Shown here: piece after piece, positions 38,916 to 49,720 of the stretch | How the letters are laid out: the number at the start of each line of letters is the position of its first letter | Numbering within the stretch: position 1 is the first letter of the stretch | Assembly: GCF_000055945.1 (NCBI RefSeq) | Contig: NC_008011.1 | Coordinates: 124,001-188,000 of the forward strand | Length of the DNA: 64,000 bases | Source of the DNA: Lawsonia intracellularis PHE/MN1-00 | GTDB taxonomy: Bacteria > Desulfobacterota > Desulfovibrionia > Desulfovibrionales > Desulfovibrionaceae | Direction of reading: 5' to 3' | The notes under the pieces: generated by a model | Told to the model about the DNA's origin: nothing | Database searches by the model: none | What the model saw: only the letters and a program-made list of their open reading frames with translations | Translations under genes and position numbers: made by a program

Positions 38916-40340
38916 ATGAATATGCTGTTACGTCAATTACCTTCTGTTGATATCTGTCTACATGCAATTTTTAAAGAAGATACTACACTATATACTGTAA
39001 CACCCAGACTTTTATTACGTGAACTTATTAATACATTTCTTGATAAACTAAGGGAAGATGTTAAGAGCGGTAATATTACTGATAGTTCTTTTCTTACTTT
39101 GGACTATATTTTACCTCAATTACTGACATTTATAAAAAGACACTCCTCTTTAAATTGTTGTAAGGTTATTAATGCCACTGGCGTTATTCTTCATACAAAT
39201 ATGGGTAGATCTATTCTTCCTCAAGAGGCACTACAAGCTATTAACACTATATGTAGTGGATATTCAAATCTTGAGTTAAATTTAAAAACAGGAGAAAGAG
39301 GGAGTAGATATAGTCATGTAGTAGGACTATTGTGTAAGCTTACAGGAGCAGAGGCCGCTATTGTTGTTAACAATAATGCTGCTGCTGTATTACTTACATT
39401 AGATACGCTTTGTAAAGGGAAAGAAGTTATTATTGCTCGTGGTCAGCTTGTTGAAATAGGGGGTAGTTTTCGTATCCCTGATGTTATGGAGCATAGTGGG
39501 ACTAAGTTAAAAGAAGTAGGATGTACAAATCGTGTTCATTTAAAAGATTATGAAAACGCAATAACTGTTGATACAGCTGCTATTATGCATGTTCACACAT
39601 CTAACTACAGAGTTATAGGTTTCCATAGTGAAGTTAGTTTAAAAGATTTGGTTATGTTATCTAGTAAACATAATTTACTTTGTATCGAAGATTTAGGGAG
39701 TGGTAGTTTTATTGATTTTTCACAGTATGGTCTTTTAGGAGAGCCAACTGTACAATCTGTTATTAGCGCGGGAGTTCATATTGTAACCTTTTCTGGCGAT
39801 AAAGTTCTTGGTGGTCCTCAGGCTGGGATCATTCTTGGTAAGAAAGAGACTATTACTCAAATAGCACTAAATCCCTTAAATAGAGCATTACGTATAGATA
39901 AAATGACACTTATAGCTCTTGAATCAACATTAAAACTATATCTTGATAAAAAACAAGCTGTAACAAGAATTCCAACTTTAGCAATGATAACTATTTCACC
40001 TAACTTGTTGGAAGAAAAAGCTAAAAATATTCTTTCTAATCTAAAAAAAATATGCGGTGAAATGATAGAATGTTCTATTGTTCCTGGATTTTCTCAAGTT
40101 GGTGGTGGTGCATTTCCTGAATATAATTTACCAACATCACTTATCTATCTTCATCCTACTATTTGTTCTTCAGAAAAATTAAAAATGCAACTGTTAGATG
40201 TTTCTCCTCCTATATTAGGAAGAATTGAAAAAAGTGCATTTTGTATAGATCCAAGAACAATAGCAGATACAGAAATTGATTTAGTTACTACAGCTATTTC
40301 ACAAGCTATAGATGCTATTAATATTATAAATAATAAATAA
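38916..40340 (+). CDS. selA: L-seryl-tRNA(Sec) selenium transferase
   Basis: Pyridoxal-phosphate enzyme converting Ser-tRNA-Sec to Sec-tRNA-Sec with selenophosphate. It matches SelA along its full length: INATGVILHTNMGRS, then NNNAAAVLLTL, then RGQLVEIGGSFRIPDVM, and the PLP lysine in SGDKVLGGPQAG. The start is uncertain. A GTG at 38904 is in frame, but the ATG at 38916 (MNMLLRQLPSVD) gives a family-like N-terminus and follows GGTAAG. Its presence implies that the organism makes selenoproteins. selB, often directly downstream, is not here; a STAS gene follows instead. Confidence 0.95.
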   Translation: MNMLLRQLPSVDICLHAIFKEDTTLYTVTPRLLLRELINTFLDKLREDVKSGNITDSSFLTLDYILPQLLTFIKRHSSLNCCKVINATGVILHTNMGRSILPQEALQAINTICSGYSNLELNLKTGERGSRYSHVVGLLCKLTGAEAAIVVNNNAAAVLLTLDTLCKGKEVIIARGQLVEIGGSFRIPDVMEHSGTKLKEVGCTNRVHLKDYENAITVDTAAIMHVHTSNYRVIGFHSEVSLKDLVMLSSKHNLLCIEDLGSGSFIDFSQYGLLGEPTVQSVISAGVHIVTFSGDKVLGGPQAGIILGKKETITQIALNPLNRALRIDKMTLIALESTLKLYLDKKQAVTRIPTLAMITISPNLLEEKAKNILSNLKKICGEMIECSIVPGFSQVGGGAFPEYNLPTSLIYLHPTICSSEKLKMQLLDVSPPILGRIEKSAFCIDPRTIADTEIDLVTTAISQAIDAINIINNK

Positions 40341-40465
40341 TATATCATAAAATATTAAATAATTACTGACATAAAAATAGATGATTGGAATATATTACTA
40401 ATACTATTTTTAGATTGTTATAAATAGTATGTTATATTCTATAGCTTTCTTGTAGATTATTATTT

Positions 40466-40495
40466 AAAAAGATACATGAGTTAATGTATCTTTTT
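40466..40495 (+). terminator. Rho-independent terminator-like hairpin after selA
   Basis: A perfect 12-base inverted repeat (AAAAAGATACAT paired with ATGTATCTTTTT, loop GAGTTA), with the T run forming part of the 3' arm. It sits 125 bases after the selA stop and 20 bases before the STAS gene, so it may separate the two transcripts. Confidence 0.65.
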
Positions 40496-40515
40496 ATTTA
40501 TAGTTAGGGTTGAGT

Positions 40516-40863
40516 ATGGCTATAAAAATTATAGAGCATTCTCCATTTTGTATAGTAAAAATAATAGACTCTCTTTCTATAGAGAATGCTATTGCTATAC
40601 AGCAGGAGTTAGAAAATATATTTGTTACAAGTGTTACATTAGGAGAACTTGTTCTGGATTTATCTAATGTTCAAAATGTTGATTTTTCAGGGATAGGAGG
40701 GGTTATAGCAGCATTATTCTTTGCAAGAGCAAAGGGTATTACTGTGATACTTTACCGTCCTACTAAACATATTCAAGAGATCATGTGGAAAATGCAGACA
40801 AATAATCTTTTTCCTCTTATTCTTTCAGAAGAGGAGCTTATAATTCATGCGTTAAATAGTTAG
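40516..40863 (+). CDS. STAS-domain protein (anti-sigma factor antagonist-like)
   Basis: A 115-residue single STAS domain: LVLDLSNVQNVDFSGIGGVI matches the SpoIIAA core, with the serine in DFSGIG at the site that a cognate HPK-like kinase phosphorylates. Such proteins act as switches in sigma-factor, chemoreceptor or transporter control. No partner kinase or phosphatase gene is adjacent. The ATG at 40516 follows AGGGTTGAG; a TTG two codons earlier (40510) is possible. The neighbouring FapA-like and glycosyltransferase genes suggest a link to the flagellar or surface programme, but this is a guess. Confidence 0.85.
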   Translation: MAIKIIEHSPFCIVKIIDSLSIENAIAIQQELENIFVTSVTLGELVLDLSNVQNVDFSGIGGVIAALFFARAKGITVILYRPTKHIQEIMWKMQTNNLFPLILSEEELIIHALNS

Positions 40864-40953
40864 TAGTTATATTATGTATTCGTTTTGGAGTTTTTCTATA
40901 TTTGAAGGATATGGAATATTATATTCTATTGTGATGTTATCTAGGTAAGTTTT

Positions 40954-43793
<2,840 letters not shown>

Positions 43794-43818
43794 TATATTC
43801 TTATTATTACCATACTAC

Positions 43819-43847
43819 TTGATAGTATCTTTTATTTTATATACATA
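43819..43847 (+). promoter_or_regulatory. Possible sigma-70 promoter for tRNA-Leu
   Basis: TTGATA (43819-43824) and TACATA (43842-43847) are separated by 17 bases, and the tRNA begins nine bases further on. The match is modest, and AT-rich context makes such hits common. Confidence 0.35.
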
Positions 43848-43856
43848 TTTCTTTTA

Positions 43857-43943
43857 GCCGAAGTGGTGGAATTGGTAGACACGCTAGGTTCAGGGTCTAG
43901 TGAGGGTTCCCTCATGGGAGTTCAAGTCTCCCCTTCGGCACCA
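43857..43943 (+). tRNA. tRNA-Leu (anticodon CAG)
   Basis: The gene starts GCCGAAGTGGTGGAATTGG and ends CTTCGGCACCA. The acceptor stem is fully paired (GCCGAAG with CTTCGGC), the discriminator is A and CCA is encoded. The anticodon stem CTAGG/TCTAG closes the loop TTCAGGG, with CAG at 43891-43893. The variable arm is the long type expected for leucine. The sequence behind it looks like the remains of an integrated element. Confidence 0.96.
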
Positions 43944-43952
43944 TTTAAATAC

Positions 43953-43979
43953 AAGGATTAACAGGCTGTAACCCTTTTT
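43953..43979 (+). terminator. Terminator-like hairpin after tRNA-Leu
   Basis: AAGGATTA and TAACCCTT pair with one mismatch around an eight-base loop and run into TTT. It sits ten bases after the tRNA and is a likely transcription terminator. Confidence 0.55.
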
Positions 43980-45097
43980 CTTTTTTATCTTCTTAAGGGT
44001 TCAGAGATGGTGAAAAATTTTTGATGGATCCAAAGGGGTCCCAGCAGGGGGGCAACTTCTCCACTAGTAAAAGGCTAGTCATGACTAACCCCTTTATTTC
44101 CTTCCAACTTTATGGGAAGATATCGAATTTCCACTCTCATGTATCCTCCTATCTATCTTTATCAGAAGAGGAATCTCTACTAATTTCAATATGTGCTTCC
44201 CAAACACATACTGAAATTGCTTGGTGGCACGGAAATATGGTTCAGTTTGTGCACCACATATATCCGTGAAGCAAAAAGACTGGTGGATAAACTTCATGAT
44301 GCATTGTGTGCTAATTTGTAAGGACAACTGATGCTGACTCTTTAGGAAATTAAAAAGCGCTTAGCGACTCATGAGTAATCTTGCCGATTTTCAAGCGGCT
44401 ATGCTTGAAAAGATGGAGTAGAGCTTGTTCTATGAGAATGCGAATGATAGTCTATCCGCTAAGGAGTTGTGTTAAAAGCAGAAATCTTTGTACCAGAACA
44501 GAAGGTGTTAGGAAGCTAATATGAGAATTGGCTGACAAAGAAACTCTTCTTCTGTCTTCCATTACTATAAATCAATATAATGAACTTTTGGACAGACCAT
44601 TCAAATAGGAGTATTTTTTTGCTTTATACGTTGAAAGACATGCCCGGCTTCTTTTCCAAAGAATAAGTTGAGTAACACAAGGACGTTATTGGCAAAGCTT
44701 TAATGCAAACTTGTCTTATGTTTAATGACTATGTTGTCGTGGACGAAGCTGAAAACACCCTTAAAATATATTTATAGCAAACTTATGGGACTGAACTTTG
44801 TGGAGACAAAAGTTGCTCCAGTGGTTTAACTACTGGATATATAGTTTTTTTCAGCATTCCTAAGTATAGCATGGTTCAAGGTAGTATCCTGACCATACTA
44901 CAAGATCTGGCTTCGCTCTTGAAAAGCCTGCAACCCCTGATAGAATATGGTCAAATGACTCTGGAAAGACGCAAAAATTAGTACAAGGTTCTGTAGTCCT
45001 TGTTCTTAACCAAATGTACCATGTAAGTGGATAAGGAAGTGAGTACTAAATCAGGAGGAAATGGATAGACTGGCTCTATTTTAGATCTTTCCGGTTA
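43980..45097. pseudogene. Decayed insert behind tRNA-Leu (no intact gene)
   Basis: This stretch is clearly less AT-rich than its surroundings and reads as broken coding sequence. Short open pieces in several frames look protein-like, for example REAKRLVDKLHDALCANL (44263-44319), and MSNLADFQAAMLEKME at about 44370. Both are stopped or shifted soon after. An AGGAGG lies at 45053. I cannot name any product; phage or plasmid origin is an inference from its position next to a tRNA gene and from composition. No direct repeat of the tRNA 3' end was found at the far side. Confidence 0.55.
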
Positions 45098-45142
45098 TTG
45101 AAAGCCATGGATTATGGTGATATATTACCTTTGGAGGATATG

Positions 45143-45745
45143 ATGGATTCTGTACAATTAAACGAGTGTATTGCTTTTATTCAACGTGCTGAAAATCTAA
45201 AAAATACATTACGCAGTGCACATACATCGCAAGGGAGGCAGGAAAGTGCTGCAGAGCATAGCTGGCGGCTTTGTTTACTGATACTTGTTTTTGCAAAATA
45301 CTTTGAACATGCTGATGTAAATAAACTTTTGCGATTGGCTGTTGTTCATGATTTGGGTGAAGCAGTTTGTGGAGATATACCTGCTATTGCCAAACCGGAT
45401 TTAGACAAAAAGTCGGAGACTGAACGTAGAGGCATGTGTGAACTGTGCACGGGTTTACCGGAAAGTATCTATACGGAAATGTTGGCTTTATGGGATGAAT
45501 ATGAATTAGCGGAAACTCTGGAGGCAAAAATTGTCAAGGGGCTTGATAAGCTGGAAACAATCATGCAGCACAACCAGGGAAAGAATCCACCTGATTTTGA
45601 TTATGAATTCAACTTGTTTTACGGACAGGATGCTATATCAGTTCTTCCTCTGCTTAAGCAAATTCGAGATGTTCTTGATAAGAACACCAGGGAAAATGTT
45701 GCTATAAAAAACTTTTTCAAACATTACGATGGTGGACTATTATAA
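45143..45745 (+). CDS. HD-domain phosphohydrolase (YfbR-like)
   Basis: A 200-residue metal-dependent phosphohydrolase of the HD family. The metal ligands are in AAEHSWRLCLL (His) and VVHDLGEAVCGDIP (His-Asp), and a distal Asp is in KGLDKLETIMQH. Proteins of this kind (YfbR and relatives) dephosphorylate deoxynucleoside 5'-monophosphates. The frame is open to 45098, but GGAGG just before the tandem ATG ATG (45140/45143) favours a start at MDSVQLNE. The gene is markedly less AT-rich and uses more G/C-ending codons than its neighbours. With broken sequence on both sides, it looks like the surviving gene of an acquired island. Confidence 0.85.
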   Translation: MDSVQLNECIAFIQRAENLKNTLRSAHTSQGRQESAAEHSWRLCLLILVFAKYFEHADVNKLLRLAVVHDLGEAVCGDIPAIAKPDLDKKSETERRGMCELCTGLPESIYTEMLALWDEYELAETLEAKIVKGLDKLETIMQHNQGKNPPDFDYEFNLFYGQDAISVLPLLKQIRDVLDKNTRENVAIKNFFKHYDGGLL

Positions 45746-45830
45746 AAATTTTCTGAATGAAGAATAATGCATATCTGTAAAAGTCCTCCTAAGACATTTG
45801 TCCAGAAGGTTTTTTGTTTTTGAGGAACTC

Positions 45831-45890
45831 ATGAATCTCAAAGATATTATTTCCCTATCCCTGGCTGCGTTTATTCTTGACCGCAAGTAA
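45831..45890 (+). CDS. Possible 19-residue peptide (MNLKDIISLSLAAFILDRK)
   Basis: A very short frame with a fair ribosome-binding site (TGAGGAACTC before ATG) and a hydrophobic middle. It lies in the less AT-rich stretch behind the HD gene. It may be the truncated N-terminus of a phage holin-like or membrane protein, broken by a stop. I list it because the ribosome-binding site is good; it could equally be a chance frame. Confidence 0.25.
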   Translation: MNLKDIISLSLAAFILDRK

Positions 45891-46014
45891 AGGGTGTAGG
45901 TCTGCTATAAAGTCTCATTAGACTATGACAAAATCCTCTTGGTATGGAAAGATACAGTTATAATAAGTGATTTAATAATGTTATATATGTAGTGTTACTA
46001 ATTCATTAATTAAA

Positions 46015-46824
46015 CTACATAGCTTTTTTTATTCCTATAGACATAAGCCACCAGTTCATAGGGTATGATGTAATAAAGCCGCAAAACATACCTATTTGCA
46101 TCATAAACCAAAAAGTAGGATCTGTTGGAGACATAGGACCTATGAGTAGAAATATAGCAATGGCCATCCAGCCATACATACCTATTTGCCAGGCTGTAAG
46201 TGATAAAAAATCAACTCTGAATGCTCTCCACCATAATGATAGTCCATGATGAAGTGTCATTGATGCAAGTGCTGCATATTGAAAAAATACTCCAATAATA
46301 AGCGCTAATACATATTCTAATGCCCATTCACCATAGAGCATATTTCCAAATAGTGTAAATGGAAGCAAACGAAATATCCAAGGTCCTATTAGATCTGCAA
46401 TGGTACACCCAGAACCACAATGCAATGTTCCTTTTATAATATGTTTCCAGTTAAGATTATGTTCTGTAGACGACATATCCATGTTTTGCATTATGTTTTT
46501 GTCTAAAATATTGACTTCCTGTTGTCTTGTTATCTCAAGTGTATCCTTTCTTTTTTTTAGTGATGTGGCAATGTTGTCTTCATTTGAATTAAGGACGTTT
46601 CTATGGCTTATTACACGGTAAGCCCAGATACCAAAAATTCCAGCCCATAATGCAGTTATTGGCCATACCCATAGCATAATTTTCATTTTTGGGACAGGCC
46701 TGCCACATTGATCTACTAAGATATGTGCACAAGATAATAGACAGGTACTCACATACAGTTTAGAAAATAGACTCAATGATTCATAAGAGGTTCCATATAT
46801 CATTTCTATATACCTCCTGTGCAT
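46015..46824 (-). CDS. DUF4396 membrane protein
   Basis: A 269-residue inner-membrane protein. One hydrophobic segment (about 50-70) precedes a charged loop (residues 75-125). The C-terminal half is the DUF4396 domain, with signature HCGSGCTIADLIGPW and four more membrane helices ending TSYPMNWWLMSIGIKKAM. The HCGSGC motif could bind a metal such as copper; many DUF4396 proteins carry it. The function is unknown. CAGGAGGTAT precedes the start codon closely. The gene is single; the 330-base upstream gap holds a short palindrome at 46904-46917. Confidence 0.85.
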   Translation of the reverse strand: MHRRYIEMIYGTSYESLSLFSKLYVSTCLLSCAHILVDQCGRPVPKMKIMLWVWPITALWAGIFGIWAYRVISHRNVLNSNEDNIATSLKKRKDTLEITRQQEVNILDKNIMQNMDMSSTEHNLNWKHIIKGTLHCGSGCTIADLIGPWIFRLLPFTLFGNMLYGEWALEYVLALIIGVFFQYAALASMTLHHGLSLWWRAFRVDFLSLTAWQIGMYGWMAIAIFLLIGPMSPTDPTFWFMMQIGMFCGFITSYPMNWWLMSIGIKKAM

Positions 46825-47156
46825 ACTATTTATCTATAACACAAGCGATTATATTTATCTTATCTACTTTATATAAGTATTAATTAACATAAAAAGGTCT
46901 ATATCATTGGTCAATGACTATTCTTTTTATTGATATTAGAAATTTTGAGATAATAAATTAAATACCCCTGCTTACTATATGACAGTTGTTTAGGAAAAAC
47001 AGTATTTTTATGAGGATAATAACGTACAGTTAATAGTAGAATCATTATTTTTTCTTTTTTAACCTTAACAACTAGTATTAGTTAGTAGATTTTTATAGAG
47101 ATAAATTATAGTAATATTATTTAGTATAACATAATATTATTAAAATAACATCTACT
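46825..47156. promoter_or_regulatory. Upstream region of the DUF4396 gene
   Basis: AT-rich, about 330 bases. It holds TCATTG-GT-CAATGA (46904-46917), a perfect six-base inverted repeat 80 bases upstream of the DUF4396 start, which could be a repressor site. There is no coding remnant. Confidence 0.35.
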
Positions 47157-47543
47157 TTATAATCCACTTTTTATATGTTCCATATCTTTTTCTATGTCTT
47201 CTTCCATAGGAAGTTGACTATGGTTTTTCATATAATTTCTTTGAGCTTCTTTACGAGCTTTCATATAGTTTTGATCTGCTTTTTTTATTTCATTCTGGTA
47301 TGCTTTAAGATCTTTATCGTGCTGTTCAAGATATTTTTCAGCATCAGTATTTTTTTCATCTGTTAAAGAACTCATTGTTTCTTCGACATTACTTTTTAAA
47401 TTTGTATAGCCATCTTTAATACTTTGAGTAATTGATGTTTCAACAACAAATTGATCTGAAAAATTATGTGCTACAGCTAAAGGTATAGTAAATAAATTAA
47501 TGGATAATATTCCACTTCTTATAATTACTGCATGTACTTTCAT
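47157..47543 (-). CDS. Small exported helical protein of unknown function
   Basis: A 128-residue protein with an N-terminal signal peptide (about 1-25, ending LAVAHNFSD). The mature part is highly charged and predicted all-helical (EKYLEQHDKDLKAYQNEIKK, then ADQNYMKARKEAQRNYMKNH), with repeated aromatic-Lys spacing. No family is recognised. GGAGG lies six to ten bases before the ATG. Its neighbour on the same strand 33 bases upstream is the repeat protein at 47577, so the two may be one operon of lineage-specific, possibly host-facing proteins. Confidence 0.7.
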   Translation of the reverse strand: MKVHAVIIRSGILSINLFTIPLAVAHNFSDQFVVETSITQSIKDGYTNLKSNVEETMSSLTDEKNTDAEKYLEQHDKDLKAYQNEIKKADQNYMKARKEAQRNYMKNHSQLPMEEDIEKDMEHIKSGL

Positions 47544-47576
47544 TTTTATCCTCCGTATAATTTTATTCTAATAGAA

Positions 47577-48059
47577 TTAGAAAATATCTTTTGTTTTTTC
47601 TTTAACGTTATTAAACAGTTGTTTTGTATTTTTACTGGCATTGTGTATTGTTTTTTTTGTAGTATCAGAAGTATTTTCTATATACTTTTTGGTGTGTTCT
47701 GCGGAAGTGTGTAATTGTTCTTTTACTGAATCAATAGTATATTTAATTTGTATGTTAATATCACTTAATGTTTCTTTTGTTTTATCAGAAGCTTTTTCTA
47801 TCTGTTCTTTTGTATGATCAGATGTGTGGTGTAATTGTTCTTTTAGATGGTCAAACGTCTCTTTCATAGCTTCATTTGCATGAGAAATAACTTCTTTTGT
47901 CTTTTTGATAATTTTTTCTATATTTTCTAATGCTTGTTCTGAAATGGTATGTAGTTGTTCTTTAAAATGACTAGAATCTATTTCATTATTGTGGTCTCCT
48001 GTATTATTTTTTTTAATGATAATCTCATTATTTTCATGTTTTTCAGGAAGATTATTCAT
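47577..48059 (-). CDS. Amphipathic helical protein with three 40-residue repeats
   Basis: A 160-residue protein with no signal peptide. After a polar, Asn-rich N-terminus of 32 residues come three tandem units of exactly 40 residues (33-72, 73-112, 113-152). Each starts KEQLH and keeps a pattern of Ile/Leu every three to four residues within Lys/Glu/Thr/Ser, then a truncated fourth start (KEKTKDIF). This is typical of LEA-like or apolipoprotein-like amphipathic helices that lie on membranes or protect proteins. No family can be assigned. AAGGAGGTTAC stands just before the ATG. The following gene (47157) is 33 bases downstream. Confidence 0.78.
   Translation of the reverse strand: MNNLPEKHENNEIIIKKNNTGDHNNEIDSSHFKEQLHTISEQALENIEKIIKKTKEVISHANEAMKETFDHLKEQLHHTSDHTKEQIEKASDKTKETLSDINIQIKYTIDSVKEQLHTSAEHTKKYIENTSDTTKKTIHNASKNTKQLFNNVKEKTKDIF
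47604..47963 (-). repeat. Three tandem 120-bp coding repeats
   Basis: The protein repeats correspond to DNA units at 47844-47963, 47724-47843 and 47604-47723. The units have the same length and share a KEQLH-coding start, but they have diverged elsewhere, so they are old duplications rather than recent slippage products. Confidence 0.75.
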
Positions 48060-48265
48060 AGTAACCTCCTTACTTAAGTTTTTTATTTTTTAGACTTTAG
48101 TATGTTAGATAAATTTGCTTTATTCACTTAAAAGTATTAAAAATTATAATAAGATTTTTCTAATACATTTGATCTACCGTATGATGAAAAGCAAGATTTT
48201 GATATGAGATTATCAAGACGTGTAATGATAATTTTTGAGGTTATAATAGAATTAATATGTTATTA

Positions 48266-49522
48266 TTAAATGATAGAAGTAGTTTTTATTTTATTACGTA
48301 TAATTTGGGCTTGAATAGCAGCTTGATTATATTTTTTTAGTAGTTCATAGCGTCCTGTTTTATTTAAAATATATTGTATCCTTTTTAAGGTACCTAAAAA
48401 GTTTGATTTATTCAAAATAAATTTTAAGAGGCTATTTATCTTTTGTTGAAACAGATGAGAATCAATCCCTAATCTATTACATAGAGTTATAATATATTTT
48501 AACTCATCTATATTAAGTGATTTACATAAATTAAGTTCTTCTATCATTAAGGTTAATGCCATAGACACTTCATTATTTTTTTCAAGCCAATTGACTAAAA
48601 GGTGTCTACCATGTTTCCAAAAAGGTTCTTCCTTAAGAAGATCAAAGCATTGTAAGGGGTTAAAAGGAGTAGATAAACTTTTGAGCAGATCATATTGTTT
48701 TGATTTATGAATTGTTGGATAAGGCCATAGAGAAGGTGTAATATCTACTGTATAACCATCTTGTTGTAAGAAGTAATCCATATCGCCTAGGAAGGAAATA
48801 TTGTTCCTCTTGAAAAAGAGACTTGTGTTATAAGCTTCTTTATTCTTTCTTCCAGGTGTTTTTGATTCTTTATGTATAACAACACTTTCAGGAATACACA
48901 TCATATATTTCCCCTGTTCTGTGAGTCTAAGGCATAATTCTACATCTTCAAGGCCATTTTTGTATCCATTAAAGAATCCACCAATATCAATAAAATTTTT
49001 TCTATGTAAAAGTAAGCATGCTGCTGTGATAATTTTGAACTTTCTTTTCTTATGTACTAAGGGGATTGTTGCAGGAATAGAGTTATAAAGGTGATTTACA
49101 TAGTTTCCATCTGGAGTTATAGTAACACCTAAATGTTGTACTGTACTATCAGGATAAATAAGTAAAGATCCAACGCCAGCTAGATATGGATCAGAATCAA
49201 GTGCTTCTACAAGAGGTGGAAGCCAACCATATGATACTTCTGTATCATTATTCAAAAAGAGAATATAGTCTGTATTTGCAGCATAAGCTCCAGTGTTACA
49301 TGCAGGACCAAAGTTATGATTAGTATCAAAAGATATATAATGAAAGTTAGATCCAAATAATATATTTCCTAATGTAGGGCATGCTAGATTTGTTTCATCT
49401 GATGAACCATTATTTATAACATAAACATGAACGTTGTTTGTATATTTAGCTAAGCTTATTAAACAAGTTTTTGTTAATTGCCACTCATTATATACTGGAA
49501 TAATAATACTAACTTTTATCAT
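48266..49522 (-). CDS. Family 2 glycosyltransferase
   Basis: A 418-residue GT-A glycosyltransferase. The N-terminal 230 residues show VSIIIPVYNEWQLTKTCLIS, the nucleotide-binding NNGSSDET, GPACNTGA, the metal-binding LFLNNDTEV and the acceptor-side GLEDVELCLRL, as in rhamnosyl- and other GT2 enzymes. The C-terminal 180 residues are helical and of unknown role. There is no membrane segment, so it acts in the cytoplasm on a nucleotide-sugar. Substrate and polymer (O-antigen, flagellin or other) are unknown. It is divergent from the polysaccharide deacetylase gene; together they may form a surface-polysaccharide locus. Confidence 0.88.
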   Translation of the reverse strand: MIKVSIIIPVYNEWQLTKTCLISLAKYTNNVHVYVINNGSSDETNLACPTLGNILFGSNFHYISFDTNHNFGPACNTGAYAANTDYILFLNNDTEVSYGWLPPLVEALDSDPYLAGVGSLLIYPDSTVQHLGVTITPDGNYVNHLYNSIPATIPLVHKKRKFKIITAACLLLHRKNFIDIGGFFNGYKNGLEDVELCLRLTEQGKYMMCIPESVVIHKESKTPGRKNKEAYNTSLFFKRNNISFLGDMDYFLQQDGYTVDITPSLWPYPTIHKSKQYDLLKSLSTPFNPLQCFDLLKEEPFWKHGRHLLVNWLEKNNEVSMALTLMIEELNLCKSLNIDELKYIITLCNRLGIDSHLFQQKINSLLKFILNKSNFLGTLKRIQYILNKTGRYELLKKYNQAAIQAQIIRNKIKTTSII

Positions 49523-49720
49523 TTTAATATGTTAGAAATAATTAGGTTATAATTAAAATAAGTGGGTTATAATTAATTGAATATTTAATAACTTAATAAT
49601 CTTTTAAAGTTGAAGTAATACTACTATATATAATAGAGAGTCACAATGATAAAAATAAATTATATTATAATTTATTTTTATCATTATTAATAATAAGTTT
49701 ATAACTATGCTGAATGTATT

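Noticed and set aside
44094-44327. Minus-strand 77-codon frame in the island behind tRNA-Leu
   Set aside because: No ribosome-binding site, low-complexity composition and no recognisable motif. The protein-like fragments lie on the plus strand.
43900-46010. Attachment-site direct repeat of the tRNA-Leu 3' end
   Set aside because: I looked for the CCTTCGGCACCA end again before 46015 and did not find it, so no att pair is claimed.
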